NCBI RefSeq assembly: GCF_008831285.2
Contig: NC_045145.1
Coordinates: 21,202,802 to 21,266,801 of the forward strand
Origin: Nymphaea colorata
Lineage: Eukaryota; Streptophyta; Magnoliopsida; Nymphaeales; Nymphaeaceae
DNA: 64,000 nt
Reading direction: 5' to 3'
Made by a program: the position numbers and the translations under genes. A model generated the notes under the pieces. That model did not search any database, was not told the origin of the DNA, and saw nothing but the letters and a program-made list of their open reading frames with translations. Below are positions 37,644 to 51,592 of the stretch, one piece after another (positions within the stretch are counted from its first letter, which is position 1; each line of letters starts with the position of its first letter).

Positions 37644-39468
37644 TCTAGAAGACCCAAAAATGGCGAGTTATATGCTGCCCTTATTATTTTTTCCTTTCTT
37701 TTCTGTATAATCAAATTGGGGATACGCCGTGTACCAGTATCAGTGCAATCAAACAAATGAACATAATAGAAAATTATTTCATTACTTTAAAAATATGTAC
37801 CTCTTCCGTGACAGGCGCACACACACACTCACACATATAGAAGGATTCAAATCTGCTGAATTATGGATGCACGGATGACTAAAAACTAAACATTTGCAGC
37901 TGAAAAGCGTCCTATATATATAGTTGTTGCTAAAAGCAAGCGCCATAAAGGATTTCTGCATCACAGACCGTTTTTAATACCCATGTGGTGGTTGTGCATC
38001 ATCTTGCGTAATGACCAGAATGACTCTGGTGATAAACAAACAAACCCTTTTTCATGAAAACAAAAGAAAATATAGAGAAAAGTTAAAAGTCTAAAATGAT
38101 ATTTCTTTTTGAAAAAAAATCCTAAAATAACCCAATTCTCACCTTTTTTGGAGGTGCATATATGTTGTGTGATCATCCCTAAACATGATCATTCATGGAA
38201 TGGAGGGTCCAATGCCAAAACAAATTCAGCACATGGTGTGGAAGTCTTGTAGACTTACCTTCAAAGGCAAGCAATGGAAGGAAGAGGAAGAAACTATATT
38301 ACACGTTTGGTTGTGCAATAGAATCATCTGAAAACTAAGAGGAACACAGGCGATGGTTTCAGCATGATATATATTTTCACGTTCTCCAACCATAATTAGA
38401 AGAAAGCTGTTGATGCGATGTGGAGGAATGGAAGAACTAGTAACCTTCAATTTTGAGAAGCAGGATGCTCAAAAGGAGGATTAGGAAACAAAAGACATCC
38501 AATTATGCAAATGCAATCCACCATAGTTGGCAAACTTGTTGGGATGACTCGAGAATCGCTCGAGTCAGCTCAGCAATTCGGCCACGAGTCAAGGTCTAGG
38601 CTGGCTCGCCCCTGACTTGGCCCTGATTTGCCGAGAATCGCCCGATTTAGCTGCAGTAAAAATACATTATGGCTATTTGAATACTTGACTGAATTGAGGA
38701 ATCGGCCCACGCATCACCCTCCCAAGTAGAGCTGAGGAAGCAACTGCAAACTCTCTCTCCCTCTCTATTTCATGTGTGCAGGCATGGAATATACGTGAGA
38801 GGCATTTAATGGTTGGGGAAAGTAGATTATTGATGTCTTGGGTCTCTGTACGTGACACAGTACACCTGACTGTGGACATCAGGGGCCAGCAGGGGTCATA
38901 GCCCTACTTCATACAAAAATTGTATAGTTATATTTTTGAAAAATTTTAATACGACTCATGTCAATTTTTTGAAAAATATTATTTGGCTCCCCTACAAATT
39001 TTGAAAATATTATTTGGTCTTCTCAATAAAAAACTTTTTTTTGTTCCACCCGTGTGGGGCACCGTGTCATACAAAGGGGTTTGGAGTACTCACTTTTCCA
39101 GATTTTTCTCAACCATGTGCTTTGTAATTGTATGTAATTTCCCCGGTTTTTCTCAACCAAGTGCTTTGTAATTGTGTGCAAGTTTCTTCATCTTCTTCTT
39201 CGTCTGCTCTTTCCAATGCACTGCACTTCCCTCTTCTCGCTTTTGAAGCCGAGGACAAGAATAAATTATGCAGGGACAGTTCCGCGAAAGAGCACCCATC
39301 TGGGCCTGAGGAGCTTCCTTGAATGGCTTGCAGATTCGCCAAAAAATTGCTAGGAATATTATACGATTCACTAACAAAAAGTCGGTCAACGACGCAATTG
39401 GCTGTCTTTTTCCTTTTGAACTCTCTCTCTCCCCCCTCGCTTTCTTTCTACTTTCTTCCTTGCCTTGC
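37644..39468. other. Intergenic DNA between NRAMP and Nudix-B
   Basis: No recognised gene. 38530-38660 is a repeat rich in CTCGAGTC/CGAGTC words. 38880-39040 holds short internally repeated AT-rich segments (ATTATTTGG twice). 39105-39180 has two near-copies of a TCAACCAxGTGCTTTGTAATTG segment in tandem. Confidence 0.45.
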
Positions 39469-39476
39469 TATTTAAA
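39469..39476 (+). promoter_or_regulatory. Possible TATA element of Nudix-B
   Basis: TATTTAAA follows a CT-rich tract, in the position equivalent to the promoter words of copies A, C and the orphan. The sequence after it (GAGGTTGAAGAACTTCAAAAG at 39544) is a diverged match to the leader of the other copies. The coding ATG is about 750 bases downstream. Confidence 0.35.
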
Positions 39477-40226
39477 GAGCAGGCGAGACCCTCATAATTC
39501 ACCAGATCTCAACAATTAGCGGTTTCTCTTCATGTCTCCGCAGAGGTTGAAGAACTTCAAAAGTAGAGTTTCCGTCGGTTGAATTTTCCAAAATATTTCA
39601 TGGCCATCTCCACAAAAGATCCATCCTTGACGGTTTTGTAGTCCTTTGGGTTTCTATCTTTCATCAGTTGCATTACTATGTGGTAATTTAACAACGCTAG
39701 TACTCTCGAGGGGACGTTTGGGCTAACCAACTGGTGAGAAACTGGTTGTCATCAACTGGTGAGAAACTGGTTGTCATTTTGATTATTGTGAGTGCTACTC
39801 TTATGAATTGCAACTATTGATAGCTCGATACTCTAATTGAGGGGTGTATCATGGAGCAACATCCACCTTCGACTCCAAGCGGTGAGCTGGTGAAGGAGAA
39901 TGCTCCATCTACCGCGTCACGTACAAATAGTTCAGCAGAAAGTAACCATAGTATATACATCGCACAGATCAAGTAGACATAGTTTATAGCTTTATATTTA
40001 TGTGCACATCCACGGGTAGTATTAAGTTGTTTATCTAAGTCATCTTAAGATGTAGATTATATATGTTAATGCAATACGATTTTATGACTTGTATAATTAT
40101 TTCATGAACAATTTACGTGCGGATACGAGTTTTAAGACATTCAGGTCACAACTAGTTGCATTTTTTTTGTTCCCTTTCGCAGTTTGGTGTTTAAGATCCT
40201 GTGGGCTGATATCGGGAAGGAAGTCG

Positions 40227-43200
40227 ATGTCGGGGAGTTCAAGCGAGGAGGTAGCGTGGGAAGTGCTCACTGGGGAGGAAGATGAGTACGATGGGATGAC
40301 AGTGAAGATAGAGGAGCGTATGGAGGTTGGGGTGTTTGCCTCCAGACTTAGAGCTTCCATGTCCCTATGGAAACACCAGGTGACTCTCTTCCTCAGTTAT
40401 TCGCTCATCTTTTTATATTGCGACATGCATCATCGTTTCCTTCAACGGCATCGATATTTCACTTTTTACAATTAAACGGCTTCAGTTTTTATTGATCTTG
40501 TCAGTTAGTGGAATTTTAGTAAGGCTGGTCAAATCCATTTCTCTATGCAATTAAAATGCATCTTTTGCTATGGTTTTCAGCATCACAAAATTTTAAAAAC
40601 CATTCGGCCATAAATGTTGATTCAATTCCTATATATATATATATATATAGACACACAATTATTGTATATATATTTTTTGAAAACAAGAAAATTGTGTTGT
40701 AAGTATATATACACTAAATGTGGGACATCATCTTAGTATATAAGTGTTTTTAGAACAACAAAATTGTGTTGTAAGAGCATATATTTCAAGAATATAATCG
40801 TTAAGAGATACATTTCGTTATAAAATTATAATTTCTAAGAGATACCAATATACAATGAAAAAAATTACCTTGAAGTATCAATGCGAAAATAAGCATTTTT
40901 TTGTGGGTCTGTGTGGGCAATTGCCACACCTGCCGCCACTGCTGGGCATTATAAGGATGATATTTTTTCCCAATCCATTTTTCTCAATTAAAAATTGACA
41001 TATATGTGCCTCCTGACCAAAATTTATGGCTCAACACTGGACTTGTTGCATTCACATAAATGGCTATACAAAATTCATATATGTGAACAACATAACTTTC
41101 GTTTTGTTGTTAGGGCAAGAAAGGAGTTTGGCTCAACATTAAGCTCAAGTTTGCTGAGCTTGTTCCCGTTGCAGTGCAGGTTAACAATACTCTCTTAACT
41201 ACAAAATCAGGAATCTTAATGCATTCTTTTCTGCACAAGATTGGTGAATATTCTTTTTCCTTTGATAGCAGGAAGGATTTTGGTACCATCATGCAGAACC
41301 TACCTATCTGATGCTCGTGAATTGGCTCCTCAGCACCCCTCATACTCTGCCTATCTACGCCACACACAGACTTGGTGTTGGTGCTGTTGTCATAAACAGC
41401 AAAAAAAAGGTACATGGCTTGAAATTTTACAATGTAAAATGCTGCCTCTGTACTTCATAAATGTGTAGAAGCTGCTGATCATTGAGCTAAGAAGCAGTAC
41501 AAATCTGCGGGTTTCAAAGATTCTTTTGTTTTTACTCTCTTCTGTTTAGTTCAAAGTACTTCAAACTTTTTAATGTTCCACATTCATAGTCTGATCTATC
41601 ATCTATCATTTGGGTAGTTATATGATTCAAATTTGTGAATAAACATAATTTTAGGTGTTGGTGGTGCAAGAAAAGTCTGGTTATTTCAGAGGTACTGGTG
41701 TATGGAAGCTTCCTACTGGGGTTGTTGAAGAGGTTCGCGGCTTTTATAAATGACTTGCCAATATCTTCAATTTGTTCCAAGATCTTAGCACACCAATGAT
41801 ATTAATTATAGAAATTGAATCACTTCTTGGCAGGGTGAGGATGTGTATAACGCGGCTAAAAGAGAAGTGAAGGAGGAAACCGGGGCAAGTTCTTCTAACT
41901 CTTCCCATTGCAGCTTTTATATGTTGCGTCTCATTCATTTTCTTTTTAAGCCTCAGGTGTTAGTTTCATTTGTATTGACATAATCCTGCTTTCCTCGTTG
42001 CAACAGGTCGAAGTTGAATTCATCGAAATCATTGGGTTCAGGTATGGACAATGTGGTCGGTGTGGGCCGGCGTCCACACCAGGCCTTCAAAAATCTAGTT
42101 GCAGTAAAGCTGGACTTGGTTAGTCCGGTGGCGGAGCTAGAAATTTTTTGTTGTGGGGCACTATTATAAAAATTCTCATTTTTGAAGGGGCACGACATAC
42201 ATAAAGAAGTAAATAATTATAAAAAATCTATGTAAAAATAAATAAAAAAAATTTTGCTGGCGTGAGCAGTCATATGTAGCTCCGCTGCTGGTTCAGTCAC
42301 ATGTCAATGCCAACATCAGACTTAAGTTGGCAACTCAAAGTGCCCCTTGGCCAAAAAATCCTGTCTCCATCACTGCAATAAACACATGCACATTCATTCA
42401 GTTGAAGCAAAGAACAAGAAATAGGAAGAAAAAAAAAGTGATTTATTAAGAAAAAAGTACTGTCCAATTGTAAGACTCAATATGAACCTCTAAGATGCTA
42501 AAAGTCATATGTATACTCCTCGATTGAGTAGCTCTACTAATAACCTGTGATGGTTTTTTCAGCTGTTTGGATGCCATCATGGCATCTTCCTGTGGAATGA
42601 AAAGCAGAAGTTTCCTTTGTGATCACAAATTTTTCTTGACTTAAAGTAGATTTTTGCATATAACACGATGTAGTAGTGCATTGAAGTGCTAGGCGATTCT
42701 GAATTCCTGCCTACAACTTTCCTCCATTGAATATAGATCTTCTGATCTAAAACTTGCAGGGAAAGTCACAAAGCCCACTTCAACAAGATATCCGATCTGT
42801 TCTTTATATGTGTTTTGGAGCCGAAGTCGTTGGCTATTACAAAGCAGGACTCAGAAATTTTAGATGCCTAGGTAAAATTCATTGGTTGGTTGGTAGCCAT
42901 TCCCTAGTTTGATTCAGAAGCTTAACTATTCACTTTTCACAAACAATGTGTTTCAATTTCATTTTCTTTCTTCTTCGTTTCGAGAAGGCTGCGGTCTTCC
43001 TGCTCATTCACCATTTATGGAGACATTCTAATATACAAACCTTAAAGTATCTTGCTTGCCGTGGTAGAACAAAACTAGAAGAGTACTTGGCATTAGTGCC
43101 AAGATCATCTGTATCGCCAGTCGTCGGATTTGAGTTTCCAATCTCTTCATTTTTTTTCCATTTTTTGCTGAAAGTGGATAAGTTTAATGTGCATGTCTTG

Positions 43201-43732
43201 TTTGACATTAATTTCCTAATGTTCGGTAAATGGGAAAAAATGTCTTTAAGTAATGTTTGAAAGAAGCAACTACAACTTGAGACAGCATGGTTGCATTCAC
43301 TAATATGAATATCAATTTTGTTATAATTACTCACATTAAAATAATTTGATCATCTTCCCAGCATCCCTTTGTTACATATTCGAGTCCAAGACCATACTCC
43401 AAAAAAGATAGTATCTTAACATAAAAATATGTATATATATTTAGTAGCCTGTCTTATTGGCTGTTCTTGGATTATCCTGGAACTTGCGATAATATCCTTC
43501 TTTCCTTTCAGAATATCTCTGATCTCCTTGAATTCTATGTTTCACTCAGTGGATGCCTGTTGAGGAATACGCTGCACAACCCTTTGTCCAGAAGCGTGAG
43601 TCAATGAAGAAGATTGCCGATCTGATCCTGTCAAAGACGAACAAAAACTACACAGGATTTGCTCGTGTGGGTGTTCAGTCCAGCACCTCTGTTCATTCCT
43701 TGTACCTAAATAACAGGGAACTAATGAATTAG
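40227..43732 (+). pseudogene. Nudix-B: NUDT2/NUDT10-like paralogue with a stop codon ending exon 7
   Basis: The exons are 40227-40379, 41114-41179, 41272-41409, 41655-41732, 41834-41884, 42007-42041, 42760-42871 and 43550-43732. The family frame is intact, including a full Nudix box (GVVEEGEDVY then REVKEETGV), until the last codon of exon 7. There CAG (Gln in A, C and D) is TAG at 42869-42871, next to an unchanged GT donor. The product would lack the last 60 residues that exon 8 encodes, although exon 8 itself is open and well preserved. The protein would end at about residue 211, after the catalytic box, so a shortened active enzyme cannot be excluded. Exon 7 also has KIS where relatives have KKS. 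Intron 5 begins with GC, as in A and C. This copy is more diverged than A and C are from each other. Confidence 0.85.
42127..42291. mobile_element. MITE-like element in intron 6 of Nudix-B
   Basis: The ends CCGGTGGCGGAGCTAG and TAGCTCCGCTGCTGG are inverted relatives, with the same TGGCGGAGC core as the intron-4 element of copies A and C. The interior is AT-rich and non-coding. Confidence 0.5.
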
Positions 43733-44249
43733 AAGCCAATTCTTCAATTAGTGGTTGCCTGTAGTATTCCTTTGTGGCGTTATTGTTTATATTTATTGCC
43801 TGTAACTAAGTGAAGGTATTCACAGTGTTGACAATGAGACAGATGTTTAAGAATACTGGCTGTTACTCTTCCTATGTAAAGAAAAATGTTTTGGGCAATA
43901 AGCAAGGAAAGGGAAAAAGGGGCCTTGTTTGCAAAGTAAAGCTTGTACTGATTGTATTATTTATAGCAGATTGTTGACGCTGTGATGAATAAATTACAAA
44001 TTTGTTTGATTGATTTTTGGACTTGTTCTGAGTTTCTTATTGAACTGATTAGTGTGGTGAGTCAGCTTATCTAATTTTGAAGTGGGAAACATTTTTTCTG
44101 TTTTCTTCTTGAAGGCGCGTAGTGAACATTTATATAGGAAACTTTAGCTGCAATTTTTCTTTCTTCAAGTTTAGCTTTCTTACTACTTAAATGACGTGCT
44201 TACCTTTGTATGTATTCTTTTTTTCTTTTCGTTTCATGTTAACGAAAGT
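43733..44249. other. 3' flank of Nudix-B
   Basis: Non-coding. It resembles the 3' flanks of Nudix-A (28942 onward) and Nudix-C (54897 onward), for example the GTGTGGTGAGTCAGCTT segment at 44052. It passes into duplication block C. Confidence 0.55.
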
Positions 44250-44525
44250 TTCTTATGCACTTTGTTCGGTAATTTTTCTGAAAAATCTTGTTCTTATTAG
44301 AAATTACAAGAAAAAGTGATTACTTTTCTAAGGTTTTAGCAAAATTTACGGCCGAGAAAAGGAGATTTGTGAAAAAAGAAAACTTGATCATATCAAAACA
44401 TAAATGGAACATGTAACCATTCCATGTATGTGGCAGGCAGGCCTTGAACATAGTCCTGCAAGAAAATTTTTCAAAGATCTTAATAACCTTATTCACATCC
44501 GGTTGTCATACTATCGCTTGCTTTG

Positions 44526-44528
<3 letters not shown>

Positions 44529-44610
<82 letters not shown>

Positions 44611-44612
44611 GA
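44529..44612. repeat. (TA)n(CA)n microsatellite, block C
   Basis: About 35 TA units followed by a few CA units. The block A counterpart at 17765-17788 is much shorter, so this locus has expanded or contracted since the duplication. Confidence 0.93.
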
Positions 44613-46113
44613 ACCAAAGCTAGCTATGGGATGGTTTGATGGGACTCACAATCACATCTTCATCACTGCATTCTATATCTTCAGAAGAGAAAAATTGGAA
44701 CGTGAAGCTAGAACCAATTTACTGAAGCATTTCAGTAAGGTCTAATCAACAATTTGTAAGCTAATTAGCTTCTTTAAGGCTTTTAAATAAATCCAGATTT
44801 AAAGGATCTTGCCTGTGAACTTGTGATTTGTGATCCTGGAATTTGGCATTCCTGTGAATCAATGTCGATCAATGCCTGGGCTCGGTAGTCGATCCTATAG
44901 TTAGGGGCAGAGTTAGGAATTTTTTATTTATAAGATGAACAATAGTTTTAAATTTTTAAGGAGGGCTGAAATTTATTTTTTCAAATTTCTTATATAGTTA
45001 AATACTTCTTTTACAATTACATGGTTTTTTTTTTTTTAATCTGAAGGATGGCCATGGTTCTATTGCACCCGTCTGGGCTCTGCCCCTATGTTGATGAACC
45101 TGCCATAGCATAGAACAAAAAGATGAACAAAAAAGAGAAGTCTCTTTCTTTCAGCTGTCACTTCCCTGAACTAACGATCTCCACTAAAATTTGGGTTGAA
45201 CTTGAAAGATCGATAATTGATTAGACTCATGCACTTTTATGGGGGTTTCCATTCGACTTTGAACTTGTTTGAAGAAACTCGACTGGAGCTCCAGCTTAAA
45301 TTTATACTCGAAATATTAAATGAGTCAAGTTTAAATTATAAGAACTCGACTTGGCTCAACTAAAAGTGGTTCATCGTAATTGAATTAGTTAAACGAGTAA
45401 ACTAGTTAAATCAATGGCCGAGTTAAACGAGTTAGAAGAAATGAGACATGTTAATAGAAATGAGTTAAACTAGTTAATCAAGTTGTTTTCAATACTCCAT
45501 AGTTGAGTTGAGCTCAAGCCCGTTCTATGAAACTCGAACCGAGCTCAAGCTCAACTTTTTTGAATCAAGTCCTACTCTATCTCGACGCTTGGGCACAGCC
45601 CAATCCCTATGTGATCATCATTACCTAACTATTTTTAAATATTAAAAAAAATGTTTCGTTTTATTAATATTTAAGCTATTTTTTATTTTCTCGAAACTTC
45701 AATTACATAATTTCAATATCTAGCAAAAAAACCTGTACGCTAGACATGACTTACATAAATCAAACTATTATAATATAAAGTGCTATAATTAATCTTGCCT
45801 ACTTTCCGTGTTTCCAAAGCAATTGATAATGGCTTCATCGCTGAGAAAGTAAAGTATTCTTAAAGCAATGTAGCTAACAAAAAGTATCACTCGCTCATTT
45901 GTCTCTCCTTTCATCATACAATTAAGTTTCGACAACATTCATTCTTGAAAATGGCCTTTAAACATTTGATGTTGTACTAATAAAATCCAGTACTAACTTA
46001 ATTATTAAGAAACCAAAGGAAAGGAGTTGCACATTCCAATTACTGATAATTTTTCTGTCAAATAATTTAACTTTGAGAACAACACATTTATTTGTATGCC
46101 CGCCAGGAAAGCT

Positions 46114-46448
46114 TGGGGGTGTTTGATGAGGCCATAATTAGAATTAAAATTTTCATTTTTTTATGAAATTAGAATTACACTAATTATCGGTAGAATTATG
46201 ATTGCAGAATTTTAGAAATGTTTATGTCTCTTTAGAGAACACGTCATGAAGGTTTTAATTCATCAATTTTAGAATTTTAATTTATGTTTCATCAAACACA
46301 TTATTTTCAGTTTGAAATGAAAACCCAAACTGTCAAATATAAAGAGAAACTAAAACTCCAATTTTCATTTTAATTCCAGTTTAAGGTGAAATTTTATTTC
46401 TATAATTTTAATTCTAAAATCAAAATTCCAGGCCATCAAATGCCCCTT
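46114..46448. mobile_element. Small TIR element (MITE-like), block C copy
   Basis: The ends GGGGGTGTTTGATGAGGCC and GGCCATCAAATGCCCC correspond to the block A element at 19831-20174. The interior is AT-rich and non-coding. Confidence 0.6.
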
Positions 46449-47134
46449 TCAAGTGCCACTAAATCCTTTGTAAAGAAAACAAATCAACTTCGCTTGATAA
46501 TCAAATAAAGAAAATGTGCTTTTTGAACTTAAACATGTGACGCAAAAGAGATGCACTGTTTGGGCTATACTCAAGGATGTTAGCATTAGATTTTTTTTTT
46601 TTTTTTTTTGGTGGGGGATAACTTATTTGTTAAGGAAGGGATTCAGACTATTGTGGGAGGGGTGTGTATCTCCTTATTAATCTAGATTTTAGGAATGTCG
46701 ACAGATCTGATTCGAATCAATATACATACTCTTAGTTGTATCAAGTTTTTTGAACATTCATATACTCGGATTCAAATACTGTTGAAGAAAAATCATATTC
46801 GAATCTGAATCTATTTTCAGAATTTGAATCTAATTTTTATATTCATATCTTAATCTGAATCCAAATTTGAACCAGATCTGGCTAATTTTCTAAATGCAAG
46901 AGCATTGGGTATAGGATATTTGTCTAGAACTAAATTTAATATGAATTTAAATCCGATCGGATATTTATGCATACCTGAATTCAAATCTGAATCCAGTCAG
47001 ATGTTATTTTTCAAATATGAATCCGAAATGATTTTTTAATCAAATCTTATATATATATATATATATATATAAGATTTTTTTAATTGCTTGGTCATATGAG
47101 CAATTCAATTCAGATATATTAGCATTCTCACCTA

Positions 47135-47390
47135 AGTTTGGGCATTGGGCCGGCCCGGCCCAGCTCGATTAAATTTAAAAATATATTTTAATATAAAATA
47201 ATATATAAATATAAATCGTTATAATAAAATATTATAAATATATATACTTGTAAATTAATAAACAAAATTTAAAACTAACTTATCGAGCCCGAATAGGGCT
47301 TATCAGGCCCACTTGGGCCGGTCCGGGTATGAGTCGGGCCAGGTACCGGATTCTCGGTGGTGGCCCGATCTGGTGCCTAGCCTTAATTTC
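47135..47390. repeat. GGCCGG-bounded dispersed element, block C copy
   Basis: Counterpart of 20844-21125, with the GGGCCGGCCCGGCCC end and an AT-rich core. Confidence 0.5.
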
Positions 47391-48981
47391 CCACCGTATT
47401 CTAAATGTCAGTTGACGCGTTTGTTGCAGAATTTTCAAAAACCCGGTGCTCTCGTGGGCAATTTTAATGTTATGAGAGATGAGTCGAACAAGACTGGCAG
47501 GCCCCGAGATTTGAACAGATGCAAATTGTTCTTCGGCTTCCCATTGAGCTGCATGTTTGCTGCAATCCGCGGCGGTTTTAAAAGTTGTGTTATGTAAGAT
47601 TTTTAATTTAAGCAAACAAATGATCTCGATGGCATGAATTTGAAATCAATGTTATATAAAAAATCATGGCGCTCTCAGATTACTACAAATTTGAGATCCA
47701 AGGTCAACAAACGCAACGTTTGTGTGGTTTCTTCCTTCTTTCTTTGAAGGCAAGCAACAAGAAACCAACGAAAGGGTGTGCATGTGATCGTCATTTTCCA
47801 CAATGAAATTTTCCATGGTTTCAGAATTAATACATGGTCAGGATCAGGAAGACTTTGTCTGTGCCCATCAAACACAATAAATGTCTTGCGGCCATGAAAT
47901 TGACCTTATCTTATACATGCATCTGAACGCTTTTTCCAGCAGGACTTATCCAACGACACGATGTCCTTCTTATGACCATCAAACACGTAAGTAAGAAAAC
48001 ATCTTGAAGAGAAAAAAATAAGGTGGAACAGTTGGAAGCAATTGACAGGAAATGGGCTGAATTATTAATTGAAAAATGGAGAACCATCGAGAGTATCAAT
48101 TTCCTCATTATTTAAAGCAAGAGACTTAATTTCTTAGGGCAGTTCCGTTGGATTTCTAAACTTGGAGCGTGTAACGGATTAACATCCGGAAACTTCAAAT
48201 CCACTTTTCCCACAAATTCTAGCCTTGTACATGCAATCTTAATTCGAAGGGTTTAAAACCCGTATTTAGTTCTTGGATGAGATTATTTGAATATATAAAT
48301 AAGATTATCTTATAAGTGCTGGTGAAGTGGTTGAAGATTGTATAGCGACAGATTTAAAATAACCTTTTGGTCCCTCAGACATTTTAATAAATAAGTAATA
48401 CGCCCCTTAAATTTCGATAAGATGCAGCAAGTTTTTGTAATTTGCACATAAAACAAGCCCAAAAAAAAAATTACAAGTTACAAATGTTTCATGTTTTAAG
48501 GAGCCATTTGCAACACATTGTTACATAATGTTCTATTAATCTACTCGATCCATTTTTTTTAGTAGGTTGATAGGACAGTAACAGAATATTTCTATGATCA
48601 AGATATATATGTTTAGGCTTCACCAAAAAAAAAAATCAAAAGTTACATAAAAATCAGGAAAAAATAAAAAAAAATTACAGATATGCTCTATAAATTCTGA
48701 AAAATAAAAAACCAAAATTACTGGTAGAAGCAGTAAAAACCTAAAATTATAAATCTCTCCCTCTTTCTCATGGACTAGGAATTGGGAAGACCTAATGTTT
48801 AATGTGTTAAAAATTATGCAATGTACCAGTCGACATGGATTATATAGCCTGAAATGGAGCAATACAGCTTCTTATAGTCCATATGCATCGATAATAAAAA
48901 GAGGTGTCATTGGAACATCAATAATAAGATCCGATGACTCAAATCAGCTGTAATTTTGACAAATCAATGGCGGAGTCATGG

Positions 48982-48989
<8 letters not shown>

Positions 48990-49040
<51 letters not shown>
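48990..49040. repeat. (TA)n microsatellite, block C
   Basis: Counterpart of 23168-23209 in block A, followed in both by CCTAGTACCCAA. Confidence 0.9.
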
Positions 49041-49042
<2 letters not shown>

Positions 49043-50471
49043 CTAGTACCCAATTGGGGTTAGGTTGGCCTGCTAATTTTTTTTAATCGGGCCGGCCCGT
49101 GTGTCAAATATCCAACGCAAGTCTGGCTCATCAAGGACTGGACCCATAAAATTTTATTTCAGACCCACTCAGTCAAATCTGATAAAGAAATTAATAATTG
49201 AGGCATGACTGGTAACGGCTATACCCCTTTGAAGTTATGTGTATCTTCATTCTCCATGAGGAAATTCTTCACCACCAAGCAAGTCAATGGACTTCTAAAA
49301 TTATCTTCAAATGGATTGAACGTGGAATTGACTCAGCAGATATAACTTTTTTCTAGTTTTAGTCACCAAGACTCAAGGGTAGCTGGGAACCACACGTCAG
49401 TTTAACTGTGTTTAATTATATCAACTGTAAGTAAGATTTGAAATTACTCCTTAATTTCTAAGTTCCAACAAAGTTTTGCAATCTTTTGGTTGAAAGCAAT
49501 GTTGTGAAGTGCATTGAAGCGTTTAGCCTACGAGGGAAGACGATGCACAATGTGGCGATATGATGTGTAAATATCATGTTTAAAATTTTGAAATATATAA
49601 TATCTTTAAAAATAGAAAAAATAATCAAGTAAAAATTATTTGAGCAACTAACTTATATGAAAAACTACTGATGTATATTCTAACTGTAGACTATGGTTTC
49701 TAACTTGAAAAACCTAAAAACAAAGATAAAAAACAAGTTTCGTGAAAAATGCAATAGGATTTTATGAAAATTTAAATTTGAAGGCTCCAAAGTTTGTTTT
49801 TTTGTCTTTTGTTGGGTTTGTTAGCGCATGAAAGAAAAAAAAAAAAATCTTGACTCTCAATTCACAAAATTTGTGAAATGAAAGCCAAGATATGAGCAGA
49901 TACGACTTGTTTCTTAAAATAATTTCATGTCATATAATATCAAATTCAAATATCGAATACAATAAAAATGAATACAAAAAGTGTTTGATATCTTGAAAAA
50001 GTGGCAAAAAAAGTGTCAAAAAATTGCCATCTGCTAATTTACCATTCTTGAACACCAAAAATCATGCGGTAGACTTGTCTTGCAATTTTCAAAGAACCGG
50101 ATGTCACCTAAAAAAAAAAAGGACCCGGGCTGGCCCGATAATTTATACGGCCGGCCTAGGTTTTTTAAATTTTTTATTAATTTTTATACATATTTATAAT
50201 ATTTTATTACAATTAATTATATTTAACAAATTATTTTTAAATTTAATCAAGCTCCAACACAAGTTTTTTTGAGTCGGAGCATGCACCTTTTAGATGTCAG
50301 GCCGACACAATGCTCAGACGACACGTAAGCATTGTATCGCTTGCTTTCCAAGTTTGATATTTTAGGGTGCAGTGACTTGGAAAGTATCGGTAACTTTCAG
50401 ACATCTGTCACCGTCGACACTCTCTCTCCCTTCTTCTTCCTTCATTGCTTCCTTCGCAATCTTCTATGCTC

Positions 50472-50479
50472 TACAAATA
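50472..50479 (+). promoter_or_regulatory. Degenerate TATA position of Nudix-C
   Basis: TACAAATA stands where the orphan copy has TATAAATA. The CT-rich tract and the following ATGAGCAGCTTCG are conserved, so this is the equivalent promoter with a changed core. Confidence 0.4.
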
Positions 50480-50958
50480 TCAGGCATGAGCAGCTTCGAA
50501 TTTGTATCTGAAGTTGAAGAATTTCAAAGGTGGTCTTCTAAGTTTCAACTTTTTTTGCGTTGGACGTTGGTCCTTTCCTGCTCCAGCAACTCGTTAACTC
50601 AAAGGCTTTCGTTGGTTGGTTGATCATTGGCTGCTTTCTAGCGTTTTTGTGTTTCTCTCCTTCTGTCTGTCTGTTGCTTTATAATTATTTGATAAACGTT
50701 GCCACACGTACCTTCATCTCGTTCACCCGCACCGTTGCGCTTGAATTGCCTCCTTCTCCTGTTTTCCTCATGCTCTTCTTTCAGATCCCGGCGTTCCTTT
50801 TTTGGAATCTGGAAAGAACGCCTCTGATCTTAAAGGCAATAGGTCATTTGCTCGTCCATCTTAATCTCATCAGAATATCTTCCACGAGCCTCGTCTTTTT
50901 GTCGCTAATGCTCATGTGGCAATTGTTTTTTTTTTTTTTATTCACGAGTAGTTTACAA

Positions 50959-50991
<33 letters not shown>

Positions 50992-51592
50992 GCCAGGTGT
51001 CATCCAAATAGTTTGAAAATTTTGAAAATATATATCTGGAGAGATCAACTAGCTAACATATATAGTAGTTACTAACCATGGTTCACACCGATGCACTTCT
51101 AAAGAGGTACAGCATGCCTTCGTTGAGTAAAGACAGATACTGACAGACACGAGAGAGAGAGAGAAGGAGGGATTACTTTTTCTTTTTTGTTTTTAGCAGG
51201 TTCATTTTCAGTCAACTTATGATGTTAATAATACATTAGTGGAATGACTTTATTTCTTAATAAGTATGTTTTTTTAACATAATCATCAAATTACATACGA
51301 TTATTTCATCAAAAAAGGTTGCAGATATGGTTATAAGACGTTAATATCATAACAATGTATCTTCAGATTAGATTCGAGTTATTACGATGCTTTGTCAGCT
51401 TAATCAACACTAACGAATCATTATTTGGAAGAATCATTAAATGCGTGCAAGTGTGGACAAATTTTCATTTACATGAAAATTGAAAAGGTGCCATATTGTT
51501 TTGGATATAGAAATTCAATTTGGTTATCTTTTTTTTGTTATCATAATCTAGCAAGCGATCCAAGGTCCTTTGAGGTCACATACGGTGGTAGG

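Noticed and set aside
40089-40226. In-frame upstream extension of Nudix-B exon 1
   Set aside because: The extension is not conserved in A, C or D and crosses an AG acceptor-like site. The start at 40227 aligns with the other copies.
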